A DNA stretch of 6,128 nucleotides. Source: an uncultured Acidobacteriota bacterium. Its GTDB lineage: Bacteria > Acidobacteriota > Terriglobia > UBA7540. Both the position numbers and the translations under genes were made by a program. Below are positions 1 to 4,151 of the stretch, in pieces. The notes under the pieces are model-generated. The model did no database searches. It saw only the letters and a list, made by a program, of their open reading frames with translations, and was not told the origin of the DNA. The stretch is from positions 1-6,128 of the forward strand of contig CALCEB010000072.1 of the NCBI GenBank assembly GCA_937900045.1, given 5' to 3'. Every line of letters starts with the position of its first letter. The stretch's first letter is position 1.

Positions 1-2
1 TG

Positions 3-281
3 CGCATCTCCAAAACCGGCAACCGTCATCTGCGCCGCGCTCTTTACATGCCGGCGTTGGTTGCGGCGCAACACGATCCCTATCTGCGCGCCTTCTATGA
101 GCATCTGTTGGCCCGAGGCAAACTCAAAATGCAGGCCCTGGTCGCCGTCATGCGCAAGCTCCTGCACGCCATCTTCGGCATGTTCAAACATCATCAGCTC
201 TATGACGGCTCCAAGCTCTTCCGCCGGCCTGAAGCTCGCAACCCCGTCGCTTCAAGCAAGAACTCCAAGGAGGCTGCTTGA
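3..281 (+). CDS. IS110-family transposase, C-terminal fragment (5' end outside window)
   Basis: The last 92 residues of a site-specific transposase that moves its insertion sequence using a bridge RNA. The frame is open from the left edge; visible motifs are RISKTGNRHLRRALYMPAL at the start and KMQALVAVMRKLLHAIFGMF followed by LYDGSKLF. These are the conserved C-terminal blocks of the Transposase_20 domain in IS110 enzymes. The N-terminal DEDD (RuvC-like) catalytic domain and the catalytic serine region of Transposase_20 lie upstream and cannot be assessed. The reading frame reaches a normal TGA after a basic, low-complexity tail, so this part is not degraded. The ATG at 48 is internal, because the homology continues upstream of it. 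The gene points towards the broken reverse-strand membrane gene. Confidence 0.92.
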   Translation, partial: RISKTGNRHLRRALYMPALVAAQHDPYLRAFYEHLLARGKLKMQALVAVMRKLLHAIFGMFKHHQLYDGSKLFRRPEARNPVASSKNSKEAA

Positions 282-291
282 ACTAAAAAAA

Positions 292-310
292 TCTCTTGAA
301 ATTCAAGAGA
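292..310. repeat. 9-bp perfect inverted repeat in the IS110 right end
   Basis: TCTCTTGAA (292-300) and TTCAAGAGA (302-310) are perfect inverted copies separated by one base, starting 11 bp after the transposase stop. It is probably a subterminal structure of the insertion sequence end. As an RNA hairpin it would need a 3-5 nt loop and has no U-tract after it, so a terminator is unlikely. Confidence 0.6.
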
Positions 311-563
311 GAATCTACCAGCTAGAATTCGCTCTCGAGGGCTGCAACGAGCTGGTTGAGGTTTTCCAAGAGATCTCGGGTTCGGTCGCGCTCCAGGTCG
401 CCCAGCTTGGCCTTGTCAGTTTGTATGAACCGGGATTGTGCGCTTGCCGTCTGCGCGGACAGCAGATCCTGTTCTGTTTCCAGGCCTCCGCGAATTCCCC
501 AGGTAAGACGACCGGTTTTCATTTCCACACGGCACCGGTTGTGAGCTTTGGTGCAACCTGGCA

Positions 564-571
564 ACCAGCTT
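564..571. repeat. Target-site duplication, left copy (ACCAGCTT)
   Basis: This octamer is identical to 682-689 and directly abuts the GG end of the palindromic element. In the host gene it reads AAGCTGGT on the coding strand (codons for K-L-V). Confidence 0.8.
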
Positions 572-681
572 GGTAGTGTCTCAGTTTGCTGTAGCGGCGC
601 TCTATGAGCGCCGGAAGGTGTTGATAAATAAAATTCGGCGCTCATAGAGCGCCGCTACAGCAAGCAAACTGAGACACCACC
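572..681. mobile_element. MITE-like palindromic element, copy 1 (110 bp)
   Basis: Two long terminal inverted repeats, 572-613 and 636-681, match over 42 positions with one substitution (575) and one 4-nt TTGC duplication in the right arm. They enclose a 22-bp AT-rich centre. The ends read GGTRGTGTCTCAGTTTGC inward from both sides. Each arm itself ends in a small hairpin: 595-613 is CGGCGCTC, loop TAT, GAGCGCCG, and the right arm mirrors it. The element is flanked by perfect 8-bp direct repeats (564-571 and 682-689) that begin exactly where the terminal repeats end, the signature of insertion by a DDE-type transposase. It has no coding capacity, so it must be mobilised in trans. It interrupts the reverse-strand membrane gene and supplies its premature stop codon. 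A related older copy lies at 4152-4272. Confidence 0.85.
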
Positions 682-689
682 ACCAGCTT
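682..689. repeat. Target-site duplication, right copy (ACCAGCTT)
   Basis: Identical to 564-571, abutting the CC end of the palindromic element. Confidence 0.8.
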
Positions 690-1169
690 TTGATTGTTCT
701 CAGGCTTCTGAAACCAGGCCTCGAAGCGCTCGGGAGCGTCGCTGACAAAGGCAAAATCGCGGTCGAGGTCGGCATCACCCGTCTCGAAGCTGTTCCTCGC
801 CTTTCCGATCACGATCGTAGCGTGCGGGTCGATCTCAAAACTGAGCGGCGATGAACAGGCAAGCTGAGCGTTGAAACACCGCGGTCGTCTTCTTCCTCCG
901 CCGGTGTAAAACAGCGCAACCTCCCGTCCGCGGAAGTGGCCGGCTATGTGCCCGCGCCGCATTGTCCCTGACCCCTCGTCAAACGCTTGGCCGCGACGCA
1001 CCCATCTTTGGCGCTCCCGACGGCCACTACGGATAGCGAGATACCAAAAAGGAGCTGACACCAGCACGAGTCCGAGCATCAAATAAAGGCCAGCCGGTCC
1101 TGACGATCCTGCAACCAGGATGAGTGACAATGTCACACGCGACGGCCAGAAAACGATAGCCATGGACAT

Positions 1170-1346
1170 GGTGGGCTCCTTCCTTACGGCAGCTCACTAC
1201 CCCGCGTACGCGCAAGTATGTACCCCCCGCCGGGCTGGCGCAAACCTTATCTTTTCAGGTCGGTGTCAGCCCCCGTTTGTAAGGGGGGAGCGTTGGCGGG
1301 ATAAACACGCCGCACCATATTCAGGGAGCGTTCGCGCGGGGCGCAG
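1170..1346. other. Divergent intergenic region, no gene seen
   Basis: This spacer lies between the reverse-strand broken gene and the + strand toxin-antitoxin operon. It holds the Shine-Dalgarno of the broken gene (about 1176-1184) and a short C5/G5 inverted repeat (1270-1274 with 1283-1287, loop of 8). I see no tRNA, riboswitch or convincing consensus promoter here. Frames open through it have no recognisable protein features. Confidence 0.5.
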
Positions 1347-1377
1347 ACACGGACGGCAGGGTCTGTGCCGTCCGCGT
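1347..1377. other. Strong hairpin upstream of the toxin-antitoxin promoter
   Basis: CGGACGGCA (1350-1358) pairs perfectly with TGCCGTCCG (1366-1374) around a 7-nt loop, with two more pairs outside one mismatch. There is no T-run on either side, so it is not a standard intrinsic terminator. It may still insulate the operon from upstream transcription or be a remnant of a repeat. Confidence 0.5.
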
Positions 1378-1385
1378 CATGTTCA

Positions 1386-1417
1386 ATTGTAATACATCAT
1401 ATAATTCGTGGTACAAT
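1386..1417 (+). promoter_or_regulatory. Toxin-antitoxin promoter with inverted operator half-sites
   Basis: A perfect TATAAT lies at 1400-1405; no good -35 is seen at the right spacing. Half-sites ATTGTAATAC (1386-1395) and GTGGTACAAT (1408-1417) are inverted copies agreeing at 8 of 10 positions and bracket the -10 box. This is the arrangement expected for autorepression by a ribbon-helix-helix antitoxin. Transcription from this -10 would start near 1412, leaving about 12 nt before the ATG at 1424 and no Shine-Dalgarno, so the mRNA is nearly leaderless. An alternative -10, TACAAT at 1412-1417, would make it fully leaderless. Confidence 0.55.
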
Positions 1418-1423
1418 CGCACC

Positions 1424-1654
1424 ATGAAAACCAATGTGCAGGCCCGGTTGGATCGCCGCTCGCAGGTGGCTTTAGACCGGCTGGTTCAGAGGCTAGGCTG
1501 GAGTCCATCGCGCGTGGTGCGCGAGGGATTGCGACTGCTTGATGCCTGTTACGGCGCTGGCGCAAGAAAAAGAATCGTTGGCATCGGGCGGTTTGCCTCG
1601 GGCTTACCCGATCTGGGCTCCAACAAAAAGCACCTGGAAGGATTCGGGCGGTGA
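1424..1654 (+). CDS. Ribbon-helix-helix (CopG-type) antitoxin
   Basis: A 76-residue DNA-binding antitoxin predicted to neutralise the PIN toxin encoded immediately downstream and to repress their shared promoter. Residues 4-41 have the ribbon-helix-helix pattern: an N-terminal strand (NVQARLD), then two helices (RRSQVALDRLVQRLG and SPSRVVREGLRLLDA). The C-terminal part, IVGIGRFASGLPDLGSNKKH (51-70), resembles the toxin-wrapping tail of antitoxins paired with PIN toxins. I chose ATG 1424 because an upstream in-frame ATG at 1379 would place 15 unlikely residues over the promoter. The stop codon overlaps the toxin's GTG start (GTGA), so the two are translationally coupled. There is no Shine-Dalgarno before this start. 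Confidence 0.88.
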   Translation: MKTNVQARLDRRSQVALDRLVQRLGWSPSRVVREGLRLLDACYGAGARKRIVGIGRFASGLPDLGSNKKHLEGFGR

Positions 1655-2067
1655 AGCCGGTCCTGCTAGACACCGGCGTGATCGTCGCCCTTCTGGACCG
1701 GAGTGAAAGGCAGCACCGCCGGTGCGTGGACGCCGTTCAGGACCTGGAACGGCCCCTGGTGACCTGCGAGGCGGTGATTGCAGAGAGTTGTTACCTGTTG
1801 CGTGGACTTCCCGGGGCGGCTGAGACGGTTCTGGAAAACGTCGAGCGTGGAGTTTTTCAGATTCCATTCCAGCTTTCCAGCTCCGCCACAGCCGTCCGAA
1901 CCATTATCCGTAAGTATCGCGACCTGCCCGCTGATTTTGCGGATGCATGCCTGATTCATCTGGCCGATGAACTGAACACCGCAGAGATTCTTACGCTGGA
2001 CCGCGACTTTGAATCCTATCGGTGGCGCAGGACTCGCTCTTTCAAACTGATTGTGGAACTCCTTTGA
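1651..2067 (+). CDS. vapC: PIN-domain ribonuclease toxin (VapC-like)
   Basis: A 138-residue PIN-domain protein, the usual length for VapC toxins, which cleave RNA (often tRNA or rRNA) using metal ions held by acidic residues. The conserved acids are visible: D7 in LLDTGVIVALLD, E45 in CEAVIAES (E40 nearby), D98 in LPADFADACL, and D117/D119 in LTLDRDF. The start is GTG at 1651, overlapping the antitoxin stop by GTGA, with the antitoxin's gene acting as its leader. All catalytic positions are intact, so the toxin is probably active when freed of antitoxin. The gene is followed by about 50 bp and then the convergent end of the metal-resistance operon, with no clear terminator between them. The exact RNA target cannot be predicted from the sequence. 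Confidence 0.9.
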   Translation: MKPVLLDTGVIVALLDRSERQHRRCVDAVQDLERPLVTCEAVIAESCYLLRGLPGAAETVLENVERGVFQIPFQLSSSATAVRTIIRKYRDLPADFADACLIHLADELNTAEILTLDRDFESYRWRRTRSFKLIVELL

Positions 2068-2117
2068 GCACAGGGGTTCGCTTCTCAGAAACTGTAAGCT
2101 GCCCGCGGCAACCCGAG

Positions 2118-2521
2118 TTATAGCTTCTTGACGTAGCGTCCCTGGGCACATTCCAAACAGTATGCCAGCCCCGCGCCTACACCGACTCCAATCAAAATCC
2201 AGTTCCAGTGGGCAGGTACAACCCGGGCGCCATAAGGACAGAGACAAGGGCGGCCAGCAAGAAAAGCGGGCCCGTAAAGTAGCAATGCCTGCGCCCGCAG
2301 CGGCGCGCGTTGGTAACGCACCCCAGCCCAGCCACCAGGAATGCCGGGGTCCAAAGCCAGGCGGGGTTTCGATGCCAATAAATCCCGGCGATGATGAGGG
2401 CGATCGGAACATACCACAGCAGCCACGCGCTCCTGCTCCTTGCCAGGTCAACGGAACCGGCGCCGGTGGGTTCACAACTCGGCGTCTCAACGGGCCGCGG
2501 TTTTTGTTCGTGCTCACTCAT
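2118..2521 (-). pseudogene. Small Cys-containing membrane protein of the mer operon, frameshifted
   Basis: The start is ATG at 2521, one base after the glutaredoxin stop (TGA-G-ATG), so it is the last gene of the operon and probably coupled to it. Residues 34-50 and 53-70 are hydrophobic, followed by LGCVTNARRCGRRHCYFTGP with C68, C75 and C80, and a third membrane segment (84-97). The frame then ends abnormally at 2192, while the adjacent frame carries the expected C-terminus (HWNWILIGVGVGAGLAYC ... GRYVKKL, stop at 2118). A 1-nt deletion in the C/G-rich run near 2226-2238 explains both parts; repaired, the protein would be about 133 residues. I recognise this as an unnamed membrane family from metal-resistance and other loci; the cysteines could bind metal, but no function is established. 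The shift could be a real mutation, a sequencing error, or less likely programmed slippage. Confidence 0.75.
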
Positions 2522-2522
2522 C

Positions 2523-2762
2523 TCATTTTAAATCCAGCAGCGCGGCCAGCTTGGCGCGATCAAAGCCAATTACGATTTCATCATCCACCAAGGTTACCGG
2601 CGTGGTCATCACGCCGCGCCTTTGGAGCTCCTCTAGCGCAGCTTCATCCTGACTTACATCCCGGCTTTCAAAGGCCACGCCCTTTTGCGAAAGAAACTCT
2701 TTCGTTTTATCGCAGAACATTCATCCCGGCTGGCTGAAGACAATCACGCGATGCGGCATCAT
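2523..2762 (-). CDS. Glutaredoxin-like protein with selenocysteine (in-frame UGA) in a UxxC active site
   Basis: A 79-residue glutaredoxin/NrdH-fold thiol oxidoreductase in which UGA at 2721-2723 is read as selenocysteine 14. Upstream of the UGA the frame gives two adjacent ATGs (2762, 2759), then PHRVIVFSQPG, the first beta strand and the turn leading to the active site. Next come U14-M-F-C17, helix DKTKEFLSQKG, strand VAFESRDVSQDE, and the cis-proline motif TTPVTLVDDEIVIGFD near the C-terminus. The family normally has C-x-x-C here, so the UGA replaces exactly the nucleophilic cysteine. AGGAGG at 2765-2770 is placed for the second ATG (5-nt spacing). A SECIS-like hairpin follows the UGA. Stopping at UGA would leave a 13-residue peptide, and starting after it would delete the first strand and the catalytic residue. 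It sits 85 nt after merTP. A role reducing thiol- or Hg-damaged targets is inference. Alternative: a Cys-to-stop pseudogene. Confidence 0.8.
2688..2704 (-). promoter_or_regulatory. Candidate bacterial SECIS hairpin
   Basis: On the mRNA strand CGAAAGA (2704-2698) pairs perfectly with UCUUUCG (2694-2688) around the loop GUU (2697-2695). The loop G is the 24th nucleotide after the UGA. Known bacterial SECIS elements lie just 3' of the UGA within the coding region, with a short apical loop carrying G in its first two positions at about this distance, where SelB binds. The fit is by eye; no energy calculation was made. Confidence 0.65.
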
Positions 2763-2793
2763 TTCCTCCTGCCATCACAATTCATTGGGTCTT

Positions 2794-2815
2794 GCCGCCA
2801 TCCTTATCCGGCGGC
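2794..2815 (-). other. GC-rich hairpin in the merTP-glutaredoxin spacer
   Basis: GCCGCC (2794-2799) and GGCGGC (2810-2815) form a 6-bp stem with a 10-nt loop in the 85-nt gap between merTP and the glutaredoxin gene. No U-tract follows, so it is more likely an mRNA-processing or stability structure than a full terminator. It could still be chance. Confidence 0.3.
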
Positions 2816-2847
2816 TTGGTTTGCAAATCTGCTTTTCACCGTGTTCT

Positions 2848-3492
2848 TCAGGGGTTGTCACTCCGGAGTCGGCCTGGAGCCCGCCCGCCAACCTTGAATC
2901 CGGCATTGTTGATGATCTGGGCAAAGCGGGACGGGTTGACTTCGCGCGGATCGTAGTCTATGGCGGCTTGTTTCTTCTCATAACTTACCTCAGCCCGCTC
3001 TACCCCGGCAACCTGCTGAAGATTTTTCTGAATCAACGCCGCGCAGGCTCCACAATCCATGCCGTCAACTTTCAGGACCAAGTGGGCCTCAGTCTTCTGC
3101 TGCCCGGCTGCCAACGGGGGCATATTGCCGGTGACGGCATGAGCGGCCCAGCCGGAGTAATAGGGGAAGGTTGCAACAACGATGACCAACGCCGCCACCA
3201 GCCAGAGCAGCGTCCGGCCCCAGCCGCGCGCGGCCGTCCCCTCGCAGGTGCTGCCCGGGGCGCAGGCGTCCTCTTGGGGCCACCGGTACACCAGGTAAAA
3301 GCCGATGGCGAGCAATGCCGCAGTAGCCATCAGCAGGTAGGGCCGCCACTTCTCGAAAAAGGCCGCAGCGGCAAAACCGCCAAGGCCGAGCACTGCGGCA
3401 ACCAGGGGCAGAATGCAGCAGAGCGAAGCCGCAAACGCGGCCAGCAGCGATCCTGCAAGGGCCAAACCGGATTTATTCTCTTTGCCGTTCAT
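2848..3492 (-). CDS. merTP: Mercuric transporter MerT fused to MerP-like HMA domain (MerTP)
   Basis: A 214-residue inner-membrane protein that takes up Hg(II) and passes it to cytoplasmic thiols. Three membrane segments are visible (about 10-33, 51-70 and 93-112). The MerT cysteine pair C25-C26 lies in the first (SLCCILPL), and a second cysteine pair, C77 and C83, lies in the loop between the second and third. Residues 135-201 form a heavy-metal-associated domain with GMDCGAC (C147, C150) and the beta-alpha-beta ending INNAGFKV. This normally occurs as the separate periplasmic protein MerP, and here it is fused to the C-terminus. I chose ATG 3492 because GGGAG (3503-3499) lies 6 nt upstream and MerT proteins start close to the SGLALAGSLLAAF motif. 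The frame stays open upstream to an ATG at 3606, which lacks a good ribosome-binding site. Downstream of merR in the same transcript. Confidence 0.9.
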   Translation of the reverse strand: MNGKENKSGLALAGSLLAAFAASLCCILPLVAAVLGLGGFAAAAFFEKWRPYLLMATAALLAIGFYLVYRWPQEDACAPGSTCEGTAARGWGRTLLWLVAALVIVVATFPYYSGWAAHAVTGNMPPLAAGQQKTEAHLVLKVDGMDCGACAALIQKNLQQVAGVERAEVSYEKKQAAIDYDPREVNPSRFAQIINNAGFKVGGRAPGRLRSDNP

Positions 3493-3640
3493 TTTAAACT
3501 CCCATCTGAATCCGTCGATGCAAATCTCCGAAGAAGCGGCTTGGGTGCAGGCTTCAGCGATTAAAGCTCCGCTTGGCGGAAAAGCGATGATTGGAAGCTT
3601 CTCCATTTCGGAGCCGTCACCCACGTCCTCTGGCCAACTT

Positions 3641-4075
3641 CTAAACGTTCCGGCCCAATCTGACCAGCACCGGGCACGATTCCACCCGGCTCGTATGACG
3701 GTGGCGCAACCTCCGCTCGCACGCGGCAAGATTGCGTTTCAGCTCACCTTCTATCTTTTCCAATTCCTGGCGCTTCGCTCGAACACTCACTAGCTTTTCC
3801 TCGAGCAAAGCTTTGACGTGCGAGCAAGCCTCGGTCTTGCGGCTGCGCAGAAGCAATAGCTCACGGATTTCCTTTAAGGAGAATCCCAACTCCTGAGCCC
3901 GCTTGATGAAGTGCAGTTCTTCCACATCTTCCGGCGAATAGACCCGGTAGCCGGACTCCGTCCGGGACGCCTCGGGCAGAAGCCGCTGCGCCTCGTAGAA
4001 GCGCAGGGTATGAATGCTGAGGCCCGTTTGCCGGGCCACCTCACCGATAAAGTTGTTTTCACCGCGCGCGCCCAT
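3641..4075 (-). CDS. merR: MerR-family metal-responsive regulator
   Basis: A 144-residue dimeric activator/repressor that bends overlong-spacer promoters when bound to a thiophilic metal. The N-terminal winged helix-turn-helix is clear (FIGEVARQTGLSIHTLRFYE, then SGYRVYSPEDVEELHFIKRA). It is followed by the long dimerisation helix (about 90-120) and a C-terminal metal loop. Cysteines at 84, 119 and 134 match the three of Tn501 MerR (82, 117, 126): the first two have the same 35-residue spacing, while the last loop is 6 residues longer. ZntR-type regulators share the first spacing, so the metal is not certain; the merTP neighbour favours Hg(II). I chose ATG 4075. A TTG at 4093 in the same frame overlaps the promoter -10 box, so it would lie upstream of the transcript. 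The gene is first in the operon and probably autoregulated. merTP starts 148 nt after its stop. Confidence 0.88.
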   Translation of the reverse strand: MGARGENNFIGEVARQTGLSIHTLRFYEAQRLLPEASRTESGYRVYSPEDVEELHFIKRAQELGFSLKEIRELLLLRSRKTEACSHVKALLEEKLVSVRAKRQELEKIEGELKRNLAACERRLRHRHTSRVESCPVLVRLGRNV

Positions 4076-4092
4076 TCCTCGTCCCCAACCCA

Positions 4093-4124
4093 AGCATAAA
4101 CCCTAGAGTCTACTCTAGAGTCAA
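4093..4124 (-). promoter_or_regulatory. MerR-type promoter/operator with 20-bp spacer
   Basis: The reverse strand has -35 TTGACT (4124-4119), then a 20-bp spacer, then -10 TATGCT (4098-4093). The spacer contains a perfect dyad CTAGAGT-AG-ACTCTAG (4118-4103). An overlong 19-20 bp spacer filled by a dyad is the hallmark of promoters activated by MerR-family proteins through DNA distortion. Transcription would start near 4086, about 11 nt before merR ATG 4075. The half-site is CTAGAGT rather than the GTAC-containing half-site of classical Tn501/Tn21 mer operators. It resembles operators of the ZntR/CadR/PbrR branch. Confidence 0.8.
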
Positions 4125-4143
4125 GCGATTTTTCGAACAACCC

Positions 4144-4151
4144 CGGACACG
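4144..4151. repeat. Probable decayed target duplication, left copy
   Basis: CGGACACG here and CGAACATG at 4273-4280 match at 6 of 8 positions, both differences being transitions. They sit at the same offset from the element ends as the perfect duplication of copy 1. Confidence 0.5.

Larger units (their letters stand above)
1..320 (+). mobile_element. Right end of an IS110-family insertion sequence (left end outside window)
   Basis: The stretch carries the 3' end of an IS110-family transposase followed by a short non-coding tail with a perfect inverted repeat (292-310). Only about 40 bp separate the transposase stop from the adjacent broken gene, whose stop codon lies at 322-324, so the element's right boundary probably falls between 310 and 325. 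I cannot place it exactly without the left end or an empty site. A short 3' tail fits the IS110 subgroup, where the long non-coding end encoding the bridge RNA lies upstream of the transposase, rather than the IS1111 subgroup. The bridge RNA would then be outside this window. IS110 elements normally leave no flanking duplication, so none is expected. Confidence 0.75.
322..1169 (-). pseudogene. Uncharacterised membrane-anchored protein, disrupted by a MITE and a frameshift
   Basis: The start is ATG at 1169 behind a good Shine-Dalgarno (AGGAAGGAG, about 6 nt spacing). Residues 1-20 and 27-46 are hydrophobic and probably form two membrane segments. They are followed by basic residues and a soluble domain with GHFRGREVALFYT (77-89) and FETGDADLDRDFAFVSDAPE (129-148), a pattern I know from unnamed bacterial membrane-anchored proteins. 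After residue 163 (QKLV) the frame runs into a 110-bp palindromic element and stops inside it at 642. Downstream of the element the same strand has coding-like sequence in another frame (about 322-540), with VEMKTGRLTWGIRGG and a heptad-like LLENLNQLVAALE ending. Removing the element plus one target duplicate (118 bp) restores QKLVARLHQ, but one further 1-nt indel is needed to reach the C-terminal frame. The intact protein would have been about 243 residues. Function unknown. The link between the two halves is my inference. Confidence 0.7.

Noticed and set aside
61..576. Long + strand open frame overlapping the IS110 transposase end and the pseudogene
   Set aside because: Its sequence is a frame-shifted read of the transposase and then antisense to the broken gene. 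It shows no domain and runs across the IS boundary.
356..645. A 107-residue reverse-strand gene starting in the MITE right arm
   Set aside because: Its first ~25 residues are translated from the palindromic element. Only the part after about 560 has coding character, so I treat it as the 3' half of the broken gene.
572..681. The palindrome as an intrinsic terminator or a CRISPR repeat unit
   Set aside because: There is no U-tract and no repeated spaced units. The exact flanking octamer duplication and the long inverted arms point to an inserted element, although it may end transcription incidentally.
1120..1392. 90-residue + strand open frame
   Set aside because: It begins antisense inside the broken gene, crosses the intergenic region and ends in the antitoxin promoter. 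No protein features are seen.
2192..2194. The TGA ending the first frame of the small membrane protein as a second selenocysteine codon
   Set aside because: The family's C-terminal sequence continues in a different frame beginning before this TGA, so a frameshift explains it.
1666..2517. 283-residue reverse-strand open frame covering the toxin gene and the membrane gene
   Set aside because: It is antisense to a well-supported PIN toxin and in the third frame of the membrane gene. It contains no recognisable domain.
2523..2720. Glutaredoxin starting at the ATG just after the UGA (65 residues)
   Set aside because: It lacks a ribosome-binding site and loses the first beta strand and the catalytic position. 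A good Shine-Dalgarno and conserved strand exist upstream in the same frame. Reinitiation remains a minor possibility.
2162..2737. 191-residue + strand open frame
   Set aside because: It is antisense to the frameshifted membrane gene and the glutaredoxin, with Pro/Arg-rich low-complexity sequence typical of a shadow frame.
2785..3564. 259-residue + strand open frame
   Set aside because: It is antisense to merTP, whose cysteine motifs and membrane segments are unmistakable.
4076..4093. TTG start for merR, adding six residues
   Set aside because: The TTG at 4093-4091 overlaps the -10 hexamer, so it would lie upstream of the expected transcript start. ATG 4075 matches the usual N-terminus length.
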